A DNA stretch of 64,000 nt from Tranzscheliella williamsii (lineage: Eukaryota; Basidiomycota; Ustilaginomycetes; Ustilaginales; Ustilaginaceae), in assembly GCA_023212725.1 (NCBI GenBank), contig JALBYF010000008.1, positions 62,001-126,000 on the forward strand. Reading direction: 5' to 3'. Below, piece after piece: positions 40,839-50,324 of the stretch; the first letter of the stretch is position 1; each line of letters starts with the position of its first letter. Made by a program: the position numbers and the translations under genes. The notes below the pieces were generated by a model. The model was not told where the DNA came from. It did not search any database and saw only the letters and a program-made list of their open reading frames with translations.

Positions 40839-42163
40839 CTATACGCCGCCGAGGAGGCCCTTTTTTGGCGCTGTGGCGGGGGCGGCAGGGGCGTAGGCGC
40901 TGGGGTGGTGGTTCCAGGTTGCGTAACCGTTGATGCCGTAGGCGCCGCCGCCGGGGGCGAGGCCTTCTCTGAGGAGCTCGCGGAGGCTGCGCATGCGCCT
41001 CGTGCGGCTGGTGTAGCAGCCGGCGAGGGAGCGCGTGGCGAGGGGCAGCGGCGTAGTCCTGTCCTTGGCCGAGGCGCGCGCGATGGAGCCGAGCAGCGAG
41101 AACATCTCATGGTCCATCTGGTCCTCGTCCGCCCCCGTGTCGTACATGTCCATGTCATCGTCCTCGACAAACATGCCCCCCGATCCAGACGCCGTCCCCA
41201 CCCCGTTAGCATTACCACTACCACCCCCCGCCCCCGCACCACCAGCTATACCCGCCCCCTTCGACTTGCCATCCTTGCCCGCCTTCTTCTTCTTCTCCTT
41301 CGGCGGCGCCGCCGCCGCAGCAGCTTTCGCAGCTGCAATCGCTTTCTCCTTCTCCTCCAGCTTGGCGACAAACGTCGGGTTTGTCGCCTTCTGCCACTCG
41401 AAAAGCAGCGTGTCGTACGGTGCCGAACGGCCTTCCACCGCCCTCTTGGCACCCATGGGATGCGACTTGCACGTCAATGAACGTGAGCATGGTAGCCCTT
41501 TGTCGTTGATCACCCCGCATTGCTTGTCAACATCGATGGGACCCTTATTTTTCCTGCCGCCCTTCTTCTTTTCCTCTAGCTTCGCGAGTCTTTTGTCCTT
41601 TCGCTGCTTCTTGGTTAATGGGATCCCGGATTCGTCTCCTCCAATACTCTCCTCATCATCTATATCGATGAAGACGGAGCGAGCTTCTGTCAGCAACAAT
41701 CTCGGGGCTGCCGCACCGTGGGTGTGATTAACCGGCGACACCTACCTTGAAGCATACGACGCTTCTTTAGATCACCTTCGAGGACCGATGGTGAAGCTCT
41801 CCCATCGGCGATGTCGCGGGCCAGTTGGCAGTTCTGGTGGTGATACTCTAGTGCATCCTTGAGCACAGGCCTGTTGCAGTCACCACATTCCACGATCTCA
41901 ACCTCGTCGTCCAGCGCATACGGGCCGAAGTCGACCACGACGGTGTCGTCGTAGTGCCAGAGGGGCGAGTCGGCGGTCCGAGAGGACGGTGACCCCACAT
42001 CTTCCCGCGTGGTTAAAGCCCCAACAGCGGCCAAAGTGTCAGCGGTGGACTGTGATAGCACGAGGCCCGCTGCTCAGCCATCGCAGGGCAGATACTCACC
42101 ACTCTTGGTCGCCTCCTCAATCTCAGACCACGAGGGCCCGCGTCGCGAATCCTCCGACAACAT
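40839..42163 (-). CDS. SGF73: SAGA complex subunit Sgf73 (ataxin-7 type, SCA7 domain), spliced
   Basis: Anchors the deubiquitinase module to the SAGA transcription coactivator. Proposed gene: complement(join(40839..41686,41746..42000,42100..42163)), 388 residues. The N-terminal zinc finger is in exon 2 ([20 protein letters not shown] followed by C). The SCA7 domain is in exon 3: [20 protein letters not shown] then [15 protein letters not shown]. The 59-nt second intron (GTAGGT at 41745, GACAG at 41687) is well supported. The first junction is less certain: the donor GTGAGT at 42099 is clear, but the in-frame acceptor at 42001 ends in AAG; a CAG acceptor at 42050 leads to a stop. The tail is Ala/Gly/Lys low complexity ending in KKGLLGGV. 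Confidence 0.88.
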
Positions 42164-42923
42164 GATGCACGCCTACGGGTCGAATACGGAAGAGCTGCAC
42201 GCCGCTTGCCAGTCCTAAGCAGATTACTTGTGGCTTGTCCCGAGATGGTGCTGTGAGTTTCCGAATTGTGCCTAACCCGTACGGGGAGCTGGACGTTACA
42301 ACCAAGCGCTGTGCCGGTCCTGCGTGCGAAAGCTTAAATATCGTCGAGGCTGAGCATCGTATGTGCAAGCCCGACGAGTTCGAGGATATACAGCGACTTC
42401 CTGCGCCGTTCCAGGGTGTATTACGGATGGAACTAAGCTGGCCCCCTGGGGTGGTCGTGAATGGGCGGGTTATTGTGGTGGCATCCGTCAAGGTGGGCAA
42501 TGGTCCCTCTCTCACCGCCGTAACAGTGGCAGTGAGGGTGAATCGCACTGCCCGATCTGTTCGATCTAGCCGATCTGGATCAAAATCACATTCGCTCCCC
42601 GCATGTGAATCACAATGCCTCCACTACGTCGTTGATTTACGCCTTCCGACTGCGCTTGGAGTGGCAAAGAGTAGCAGGCTTCACACTCCCAGCCAACCTT
42701 TCATCAACACCTAGTAGTCCTGCGCAGCAGGGTGGTTCTTGTATACCACTTGTTTAACATAGCTTGCCCTGCAGAGAACCCCGCCATGCGAAAGCGGCAC
42801 TCGGGTTCATAGTAACCTCGTCTGGCATCCTACTTCGTACGAGTCGCTCCTTCTAGCTGCCCACACATATGCTTTGATGCGAGACAGCGGCACTTTACAG
42901 AGGCGCAGAAGCGCACATCCAAG
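42164..42923. promoter_or_regulatory. divergent region between SGF73 and APN2
   Basis: 760 bp between two starts. A 159-codon plus-strand frame (42235-42714) begins with TTG rather than ATG and has no family character, so I do not call it. The rest shows no repeat or structure. Confidence 0.45.
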
Positions 42924-45134
42924 ATGCGGATCACGGTGTGGAACATAAACGGTCTCCGGACGCTGAAAGGCTATCAGCCATGGTACAGGCTGCCAGACTG
43001 GGAAGCATGTTTGGAGCATCTAGGTGCTGACATCGCCTGCTTTCAAGAGACCAAGATGACTCGCAAGCAGCTGACCGAGCAGATGTGTATCTTCCCTTCC
43101 TTCAACGCCTTTTTCAACTTTCACCCTACAAAGGGCTACTCTGGCACGGTGACATACGTCCGCAAGTCTGTCTCAGTACCTCTGAAAGCTGAGCAGGGCA
43201 TCACCGGTCGCCTCGCGCCTGACCCACACTCTCAGGACGCGATCGGCTGTGTACCTTCGGACACCAAGGACGCCGCGAATCCACAGGTATGGAACGCACT
43301 AGACGATGAGGGGAGAGCTGTTGTGCTTGACCTGGGCATGTTTGTCCTCTTCAACGTCTATGCGCCCAACGAAACCGGGCCTGAGAGACTGGACTACAAG
43401 ATGACCTACTACAAGTGTCTCGCCGAACGAGCACATCGGCTCATGGAAGCGGGCCGAGAGGTTATGATCGTAGGTGACATGAACATCATCCGTGATCCCA
43501 TCGATCATTGCGACCCTGAGCAGAGCATCAAGGAGCACGGTTGGACGCACTTCCACCAGCATCCGGCACGATCCTGGTTCGCCTCGTTCCTTGCTCCTTA
43601 TGGCAAATTCCATGACGTGGGAAGGATGTTCCACTCAGAACGGCGGAAGATGTTTACCTGCTGGAACACGTTGATCGACGCCAGACCCTCCAACTACGGC
43701 GTTCGTCTAGACTACACGCTGGTCACCGAAGGTTTGCTGCCTTGGGTAAAAGGCGCTGATATCCAGCCGGACATCTATGGCAGTGACCATTGCCCTGTCT
43801 TTCTCGATCTCTACGATGAAAGAGAGATCGATGGTAAACTCGTCAAGTTGAAAGATCTGATGCACGGCAGCCAGAACAGGCCCCCACCAGCTTTGGCGGC
43901 TTGCAACTACGACGAGTTCTCGGGCAAACAGAGAAAGCTAGGTTCTTTCTTTAGCGCTGCTAAGAAGGGCAGAATCTCTGCTCACGATGGAACCAGGGTA
44001 GCACCTTCGCCCTTGCCTGCATCAAGTGCTGTGAATGGTCAAATCAGACCACCCGCTGTATTGCCGAGAACGCCGTCAGACGAGCAAGCCCAGCCTTCCA
44101 GCAGCTTCGCTCCGCTGAGCGAGGAGGAGCCTTCACTAGTCGCTGCCTTGTTCGGACTACACTCTCAGCGGGAGGGGATAGATGCCGCAGACCCAACCGA
44201 GGAGCCGGGCGATCCGTGTGCCAGCACTCTTTCGTCTCAGGCCACATCTAATGGGGTTTTGCATACGAGTGTTTCTGTTCCGGAGCATTCACCCGTGACG
44301 CGTCCAGACCTTGCACCTTCCAGTTCCCCTGGGATTCGTCCAGAGCGCGGCACGCCTCCCCGTAGAAAGTCGACGCCCCCAATAAAGTCAGCACAAAATG
44401 GCAAAAAGCCAGTCAAGTCGGAGAGGGGCCAAACAAGGCTACAGTCGTTCTTTGCAAAACCTGCTACTACGTCATCGGGCGGCGAAGGCACTGGGCGGGA
44501 TGCCCGCCCATCCGCAGAGACCCCGCCGCCGACATCGACGGTAGAAGTCTCAGTCGCTGCGGCGGCTCCGCCTGCGAAGCTGAACGCCGAGCAGGCCGCA
44601 AGCGGGGAGGACGAGGACTTGATCCAAGACTTCCAGGAGATCGCGTCAGAGTACGCTAGCACGTCACATGCGTCGTCATCCTCGCTGCCGTTGGCGGAGA
44701 AATCGGCAGCGGAGCGGGTAGGGGCATCGCTGGCGTGGGGTGCCATCTTCTCGCCTAGCCCGCCGCCCGTCTGCCGAAACCATGCCGAGCCGTGCCGCGC
44801 CTGGACGGTGAACAAGCCCGGCGCCAACCACGGCCGCAAGTTCTGGCTCTGTGCAAGACCTGTCGGCCCGGGCTACGAGAAGTCGGGCCGCGCCAAGGGC
44901 GACGTCAACCCGGAATTCCGCTGCAACTTCTTCCTCTGGGACTCGGACCGCCGGTCCGAGGCCTCCAGACACAAGAAGCGGCAGACCTCGACGAGCCCGA
45001 CAAAGGACCAGACCGAGCAAGGCAGATTCTTCGCTGAGGTCGGCAGAGATCGGAAAAGGAGCCAGGATGGACAGCTCCACGAGGGGCCTGCCTGGGGCCC
45101 GCACAAGAAGGTGCGCGCCAATGAGAAGTCATAA
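42924..45134 (+). CDS. APN2: AP endonuclease 2 (class II, ExoIII family) with two PIP boxes and GRF zinc finger
   Basis: Apurinic/apyrimidinic endonuclease and 3'-repair nuclease of base excision repair. The single exon encodes 736 residues. The ExoIII-type domain covers about 1-310: WNINGL at the start, then ADIACFQETKM, VGDMNIIRDPIDH, and YGSDHCPVFL with the catalytic Asp-His. Two PCNA-interacting motifs of form Q-x2-L-x2-F-F are present: QRKLGSFF at 336-343 and QTRLQSFF at 503-510, separated by a disordered linker. A GRF zinc finger closes the protein (CRNHAEPCRAW, HGRKFWLC, FRCNFFLW). The start MRITVWNINGL is the family N-terminus. Apn2 proteins are usually reported with one PIP box, so the second is notable. 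Confidence 0.95.
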   Translation: MRITVWNINGLRTLKGYQPWYRLPDWEACLEHLGADIACFQETKMTRKQLTEQMCIFPSFNAFFNFHPTKGYSGTVTYVRKSVSVPLKAEQGITGRLAPDPHSQDAIGCVPSDTKDAANPQVWNALDDEGRAVVLDLGMFVLFNVYAPNETGPERLDYKMTYYKCLAERAHRLMEAGREVMIVGDMNIIRDPIDHCDPEQSIKEHGWTHFHQHPARSWFASFLAPYGKFHDVGRMFHSERRKMFTCWNTLIDARPSNYGVRLDYTLVTEGLLPWVKGADIQPDIYGSDHCPVFLDLYDEREIDGKLVKLKDLMHGSQNRPPPALAACNYDEFSGKQRKLGSFFSAAKKGRISAHDGTRVAPSPLPASSAVNGQIRPPAVLPRTPSDEQAQPSSSFAPLSEEEPSLVAALFGLHSQREGIDAADPTEEPGDPCASTLSSQATSNGVLHTSVSVPEHSPVTRPDLAPSSSPGIRPERGTPPRRKSTPPIKSAQNGKKPVKSERGQTRLQSFFAKPATTSSGGEGTGRDARPSAETPPPTSTVEVSVAAAAPPAKLNAEQAASGEDEDLIQDFQEIASEYASTSHASSSSLPLAEKSAAERVGASLAWGAIFSPSPPPVCRNHAEPCRAWTVNKPGANHGRKFWLCARPVGPGYEKSGRAKGDVNPEFRCNFFLWDSDRRSEASRHKKRQTSTSPTKDQTEQGRFFAEVGRDRKRSQDGQLHEGPAWGPHKKVRANEKS

Positions 45135-45291
45135 TTGTCTCTCTGAAGCGGATTAGAACGACTTTGCGGTTGTAGTGTACAATAGAACGGCAATACCCTT
45201 GACCACGGGAGTAATAAGGGTGCTCCCACCAGCCATACTGCATTGCTTTTACTGGAACGGCAGAAGCTTCACAGAAGCGGCCAGATGGGCA

Positions 45292-46542
45292 TCACAGAGG
45301 TGACGCGTGGAGGAGATCGTCGATGCTCCATTTTGGCCTGGCGTGTCTGGTATAGTCGGTGGTGCGCTGGGCGAAGGTAAGATGGCCTACCCAGGCGATC
45401 ATAGCCGCGTTGTCCGTGCACAGCTCGAGAGGGGGGAAGTTGAGAGCGACATCATGGCGGCCGATCTGATGCAGGTAGCTTCGCAATGCCTGCCTGAGAA
45501 ATTCATTGCTGGCCACACCGCCGCTGCAGACGACGGTGGCGATCTGTTCTGGCGTGACGCCATCCGGAAGGTCGACCCTGGCCCACGGGCGTCCTTTCCA
45601 GTCAGCCTTCTGGGCTGTGGGCCGTAGCACCATACCCAGCTTATCCTCCAGCTGAGCGCATGCAGCGCGCTGGAAGGCGCAAGCGATCGCGCTTTTCTGC
45701 TCGTCGCTGACAGGCCAAGCCAGCGCTTGAATGTGGCGCTGTACAGCCGCTTTCAGACCGGAATAGGAAAATTCAGGCTGGCCCTTGCACGGGACAGGAA
45801 AGGAGAGGGGCGTCGAAAATGACGCTGCAGGACTGTGGTTCGCGGCGAGCGCTTCCAAGGCTGCACCCGGTGCGGAGGTCCATGGTATGCCGAGATCTCT
45901 GGCGGTCTTGTCAAACGCATCGCCGATCGAGTCGTCCTTGGTTGTCGCTAGGATGCTGAACTCTGTGACGCTTTTCGCCAGCACGACCATAGTATGACCC
46001 CCAGAGACGAGTAGGGTGAGGAACGGAAACGGCGGCGGATTTGCCTCTGTAAGCAACGGCGTCAGAGCATGAGCCTGCATATGATGAACATAGATCAACG
46101 GTTTGCGCAGCACGGCCGACAGCGTTTTGGCGGCGGAGAGGCCGACCCCGAGGCTGCTAGCCATTCCTGGGCCCTGCGTGACCGCAATTGCATCCAAATC
46201 GGACGCCGCGACTCGCGCATGGTCCAAGGCCGAGGCTATCGTGGGAGCAAGCTTGGCATGATGGCTCAAAGCCGCCGTAAGAGGGTGAATTCCGCCTGTA
46301 GAAGAGTGATCCTGCTTGGTGACAACCGACGATAGGATCTGCCGATCGGATGAGACGACGCTGGCACACGAGTCGTCACACGAAGTCTCAATACCGAGAA
46401 TCAACCTCGGTCTGCTCAGCGCTGAACCAGCGTCGGATAGTGCGCGACCCACGCTCGGCTTCCGCGATCCTCTCGGGCGTGGCACGGGACGAGTCCGACA
46501 GCGAAGCAGCATGCCGAGGCGCGTACTGCTCGTGCCCAGCAT
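45292..46542 (-). CDS. QRI7: mitochondrial tRNA threonylcarbamoyladenosine transferase Qri7 (OSGEPL1)
   Basis: Transfers the threonylcarbamoyl group to A37 of ANN-decoding tRNAs in mitochondria (TsaD/Kae1/Qri7 family). The single exon encodes 416 residues. The first 45 residues are an Arg/Ser-rich presequence without acidic residues until position 37, consistent with mitochondrial import, and the family domain then starts at LILGIETSCDDSCASVV. Metal-site and ATP-site blocks are visible: HHAKLAPTIASALDHA, AVTQGPGMASSLGVGL, VHHMQAHAL, and LLVSGGHTMVVL, with VCSGGVASNEFLR further on. The C-terminal CTDNAAMIAWVG is typical. The alternative cytosolic Kae1 is less likely because of the presequence. 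It converges on APN2 with 157 bp between. Confidence 0.95.
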   Translation of the reverse strand: MLGTSSTRLGMLLRCRTRPVPRPRGSRKPSVGRALSDAGSALSRPRLILGIETSCDDSCASVVSSDRQILSSVVTKQDHSSTGGIHPLTAALSHHAKLAPTIASALDHARVAASDLDAIAVTQGPGMASSLGVGLSAAKTLSAVLRKPLIYVHHMQAHALTPLLTEANPPPFPFLTLLVSGGHTMVVLAKSVTEFSILATTKDDSIGDAFDKTARDLGIPWTSAPGAALEALAANHSPAASFSTPLSFPVPCKGQPEFSYSGLKAAVQRHIQALAWPVSDEQKSAIACAFQRAACAQLEDKLGMVLRPTAQKADWKGRPWARVDLPDGVTPEQIATVVCSGGVASNEFLRQALRSYLHQIGRHDVALNFPPLELCTDNAAMIAWVGHLTFAQRTTDYTRHARPKWSIDDLLHASPL

Positions 46543-47264
46543 CCTCCAGCAGACGGGATGCGATGGCCAGTCTGTCCCTGCGCGGTGCGTGTGGTTGCTG
46601 CCTCTCCCTTAAGCGTGCAACGCCGCCCCTCCTTTACGTCCGCGGCACCACTCAATCACAATAACTGCGGATGTGTTCAGATAGCTGGCTGACCGACAAC
46701 GGGTCCCGAAGTCGCTTCCCGCGGCGCAAAAGAAATTGCTATCAACTCGCTTCTTTTTTGACTCGAAAGGCAGGAAAGCACTCCGGAATCGCTTTCCGCT
46801 GGCAGAAGAGATCCATGCTTCTCGTCAATCGACACGGTGGAAAGCGCGCCTGCCGCATTTGCTTACTACTTATCCTCCCAGGAATCATAATCACAAAATG
46901 CATATCCGGGCGATTGCTGACATTTCGCTAACTAGTGACTGTGTGACTTGCGACTGTAGTGCACCCTGATTTGTTCGGTAGTGCACCCTGACTGGCCGCT
47001 CAGGTCACACAGTCACACTAGTAGTACAGAGTCTTGTGATGCAGCTTCGGCTCAGTCTTGCGGTGGCCGCCTTACGCCCGGTTCGCAGCACAGCTACCAA
47101 ATACGCATCTCGGGCCGCTCTCGCATGCCTGAATATCGTGGGACTGCCTTGTCTGATACGCTTAGCTTCCGGCCACCATCCGTCTTGGGGACTGCATCCA
47201 CTACTTTGCCTGATATCCATGTGGTTCGGGGCGAGTGTCGCGATCTAGACACCTCCCGCCCAAG
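46543..47264. promoter_or_regulatory. divergent region between QRI7 and a membrane protein gene
   Basis: 722 bp that hold both upstream regions and a compact inverted-repeat element (46935-47016, listed separately). The frame of the downstream gene stays open to 47235, but its first ATG is at 47265. Confidence 0.5.
46935..47016. repeat. small inverted-repeat element enclosing a direct repeat
   Basis: GTGACTGTGTGAC (46935-46947) is perfectly inverted at 47004-47016, and the flanks ACTAGT (46931) and ACTAGT (47017-47022) extend the symmetry apart from two extra bases on the right. Inside, GTAGTGCACCCTGA occurs twice in direct orientation (46956-46969 and 46978-46991). The whole unit is about 90 bp and non-coding. 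It may be a miniature foldback element or a structured promoter site. Confidence 0.8.
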
Positions 47265-48488
47265 ATGGGCCGCACTCCTTCGTCGTCTTCCAAGTCTATC
47301 TGTCTTGGCTGCATATCCCCGCGAGTAGCCACCTTGGCGCTGGCGGTGCTAGGCATTCTACTCCATCTCAATGCTTACTCGTGGCTGGGCGCTCTCTCTT
47401 CCACCTTGCCCGATGTCCCTAAGCGACACATTGGAGCCGCCTCGCCGCCGACCCAGCCCATTTCTGCGGCTTCCGAGAGCTTCATTCCTTCGATAGTCAA
47501 GCTTGGTCAGTACACTGACGTAGATCCTTCGGCGCACAGTGTTGGCGGGGCTTCGGCAGCACTCGCAGCATCTATAGAATCGCTCTCGGACGCCCCAGGA
47601 TGGGAAACCGAGGCCAAGGCATATCTCAAGGCGCAAGGCCTCTCCTACGTGCCCACCCGTCCACAAAGCACCGAGGCGAATGGGGTCGGCCCTCCAGACA
47701 CATCCAAGAGCAACACGCAGGCCGGGCAGGACGCAGAAAGCTTGCTTGCACTGGGCACATTCCATTTCGCGGATCATAAAGCCCAGGATGCTGAGCGTAA
47801 ACAGTGGGAAGCCCTTCGTCTCGTCATCAAAACGCTACGCTGGTATATTCTTTTCAGTATGGCTTGCTGCTGCGCAGGCATCGTGGGAGTAGTCAAGTTG
47901 CGTCTTCTGCTTCTACGACTGTTCGTCATGCATTCGTTCCTGGACTTTGTGCTCTCGACGTTGTCCCTGTTCGCGCTCGCCGTCGTCCTCACCTACCCTA
48001 CGGTCCAGTCCCATCTGTGCGATGAGTTTGGATCAGGCGATCTCCAGTCCTGGCTTTCGCAACTCACAACGAACGCTAATCGCTCCCACCGGCTTCCCAA
48101 CTCCAGTGGGACGCCGGCCAACAGAGGAACGGGCGCAGCAGCAGGCACATTTTCGCCCGCGAACCCGTCGGCGGACGTGACCGTCGCCGCTTCAGGCTGG
48201 GAAACCATCCTGGATGGTGTATTCGACTCGGAAAACTGCGAGGAAAGCTTTCGGTCAACGCTCGTTCCACTTCTGTTGCTGTTTGGTCTTGTCTTTACCG
48301 CGCTCCGGCTTCAGTGCTTTTTCATGGTGCAAAGATACTACACCACATCGCTGAGGAACAGGAACTTCCTCCATGGGTACGCCGGCCCACCTTCCTCAAG
48401 GACCTCGGGCGAGTCGACACCCCTGTCCGCGTATGCGCTCGATACGCCGCGCGATAGACGCTGGAAGGAGGACAAGCTACTCGATTGA
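47265..48488 (+). CDS. unrecognised four-helix membrane protein
   Basis: Encodes 407 residues from the first ATG (AAGATGGGCC). Four hydrophobic segments are evident: VATLALAVLGILLHLNAYSW (about 22-41), WYILFSMACCCAGIVGVV (about 190-207), LDFVLSTLSLFALAVVLTY (about 227-245), and LVPLLLLFGLVFTALRLQ (about 335-352). A 140-residue Ser/Ala-rich loop lies between helices 1 and 2. A 90-residue Ser/Asn/Gly-rich loop with two Cys separates helices 3 and 4. After helix 4 comes FFMVQRYYTTSLRNR and a Ser/Thr-rich tail. Spacing is tetraspanin-like only in helix count; the CCG motif is absent. An endomembrane or plasma-membrane protein is likely; function unknown. Confidence 0.75.
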   Translation: MGRTPSSSSKSICLGCISPRVATLALAVLGILLHLNAYSWLGALSSTLPDVPKRHIGAASPPTQPISAASESFIPSIVKLGQYTDVDPSAHSVGGASAALAASIESLSDAPGWETEAKAYLKAQGLSYVPTRPQSTEANGVGPPDTSKSNTQAGQDAESLLALGTFHFADHKAQDAERKQWEALRLVIKTLRWYILFSMACCCAGIVGVVKLRLLLLRLFVMHSFLDFVLSTLSLFALAVVLTYPTVQSHLCDEFGSGDLQSWLSQLTTNANRSHRLPNSSGTPANRGTGAAAGTFSPANPSADVTVAASGWETILDGVFDSENCEESFRSTLVPLLLLFGLVFTALRLQCFFMVQRYYTTSLRNRNFLHGYAGPPSSRTSGESTPLSAYALDTPRDRRWKEDKLLD

Positions 48489-48901
48489 ATCCGTCCTCAG
48501 TCTCTTGGAATCCGTCCTCGTTCTCTTGCTCCTTTCCACGCTATCTTCCCAGTCGAAGCCTTTCTTGTGCTTGCGCGGCCGCTCGGAGCCCTTGTAATGC
48601 TATGGTCTGCTGCTACATCGATGCCGCGTCTCTGACTTGCTCGCAGAAATGAGCATGTGAATGTGGGGTTGTGTGATGCCTGGGCGGAGCATGTTTAGAG
48701 CATGTTAGGTCTTAGCGGGCATTTGCACGTGAGGTGAATTTTGGAGAGATGGCGGAGCAAGTGGAGCTACGGTGAAATTTTACCTGTTGCAGAACGCTTT
48801 GCTATCACCGCCTCGATCTTCTCAACCTCGTTGACTCTCCCTCACGATTCGTTACACTGCCTGCCAGTGTCCCGCCGGGAGTTACGGCATTCGCTAGCAC
48901 G
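48489..48901. other. intergenic region before FCF1
   Basis: 413 bp: 3' flank of the membrane protein gene and FCF1 upstream region. Near the left end two GAATCCGTCCTC copies (48487-48498 and 48508-48519) form a short direct repeat. Nothing else seen. Confidence 0.45.
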
Positions 48902-49724
48902 ATGGGGAAGAAGAAGCAGGTCAGGAAGTTCGGCGAGGTGAAGCGCATGCTGAACCCGAACGACGACCGGCTCAAGTCGAACCAGAAGGTGGCGGAAGCC
49001 GCAAAGAAGGCCGCCAAGGAGGGCAAGATGGTCAACGAGCGCGGGCAGCAGATCACGCCGGACGGCACGCTGGTGCGGCACATCTCGACGCCGGCGTCGT
49101 CGATGTTCTTCGAGCACAACACGCAGCTGGGCCCGCCGTACCGCGTGCTGGTGGATACCAACTTTATCAACTTTGCGCTGCAGAACAAGATTGAGCTTGT
49201 ACAGGGCATGATGGACTGCCTGTACGCCAAGAGTAAGTACTTCTTACTGCTAGTCGGCTTGGAAGTGTGGCGGTTGCTGACGCTGCTGCGTGTTGGCTTG
49301 GTTAGGTATTCCGTGCATCACCACCTGCGTCATCTCGGAGCTGGAGAAGCTCGGGCCCAAGTACAGGATCGCGCTGCGCGTCGCACGCGATCCGCGCTTC
49401 GAACGGCTCGAGTGCAGCCACAAGGGCACGTATGCCGACGACTGCATCGTGGAGCGCATCCAGTCGCACAAGTGCTACATTGTTGCCACCTGCGATCGCG
49501 AGCTCCGCCGCAGGGTGCGCAAGGTTCCCGTGAGTAGCCCTCCCCCCCTCCCGTCGGTGTGCGCCAGGTCGGCACCTCGCGCAGCCCCCGTGCGATGCCA
49601 TGCCCCGTACTGACCCATCCGCACCCCCTCCTCCGCGCTTCTCCCACAGGGCATCCCGCTCATGTACATCGCCAGCCGCCAGTTCCGCATCGAGCGCTTG
49701 CCGGATCAAGGCATGGCCTCCTGA
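48902..49724 (+). CDS. FCF1: rRNA-processing PIN-domain protein Fcf1 (Utp24), spliced
   Basis: Essential SSU-processome nuclease that cuts pre-rRNA at A1/A2 during 40S assembly. The gene is join(48902..49232,49306..49529,49650..49724), 209 residues. The basic N-terminus [17 protein letters not shown] is characteristic. The PIN domain shows [10 protein letters not shown] (catalytic Asp near 85), then [35 protein letters not shown] with the acidic pair, and [16 protein letters not shown]. It ends with [19 protein letters not shown]. Introns are 73 nt (GTAAGT...GGTTAG, phase 1) and 120 nt (GTGAGT...CCACAG, phase 0). The first junction changes the usual Lys-Cys to Lys-Ser, so a one-codon uncertainty remains there. 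Confidence 0.95.
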
Positions 49725-50324
49725 GCTGCCAACCCCCCGCCGCCTAGCCCTGCTCGCTGCCCCGCCGCTTCTGACCACCATCCCCGCCCCCCGCTCGTGT
49801 ATTTCTAGCTTCCTCGCACCGACTTTCAGATACCATCCACACAACACAGTCCTCCCAGCCTCGGCGTCGCCACGGCGCCATCGCCAGCAAGCCCGCGCTG
49901 TTGCACTGTACCGTCACAATGGCATGTCTTAGTGGTAAGGTTCAGAACGATGGCAACGGCTGGACGATGGCAACGGCTGGACGATGGCAACGGCTGGCTA
50001 CGTGAGGCTGTTCTCACAGACACCCGGCAGTACACGAAGGATGGCTACACTGGCCCAAGAGATCGTGGAGGATAGTGAGCAATGTTGGAATTCCTGCTTA
50101 GCGAAGACCGGTGTGCGATTTTGGTGCATGGGGATGAGACAAGCAGCCGTAGAGTACATGCGTGCGTAGTAATAGGAGTGGTGCAGGTGCGGTCCCGTGG
50201 GAGAGGCGCTATGGTGGCGTGGGCCCTTGAGGTGCAGTGTAGTCCATGTGGCCGTGCCCAGCGACCAGGTAAGTGAGCGCCAACGAGGGCTTCAAATGCA
50301 AGTGGATGCGGACGCGTCAGCGTC
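49725..50324. other. convergent 3' region of FCF1 and TOM40
   Basis: 600 bp between two converging stops, containing a 17-bp tandem repeat (listed separately). Open frames here lack any supporting feature. Confidence 0.5.
49947..49997. repeat. perfect 17-bp tandem repeat, three copies
   Basis: ACGATGGCAACGGCTGG occurs three times without mismatch at 49947-49963, 49964-49980 and 49981-49997, in non-coding DNA. A minisatellite whose perfection suggests recent expansion. Confidence 0.95.

Noticed and set aside
42050..42099. 50-nt first intron of SGF73 ending at a CAG
   Set aside because: The joined frame meets a TGA within three codons.
42235..42714. 159-codon plus-strand frame between SGF73 and APN2
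   Set aside because: Begins with TTG, its first ATG is far inside, and the product has no family features.
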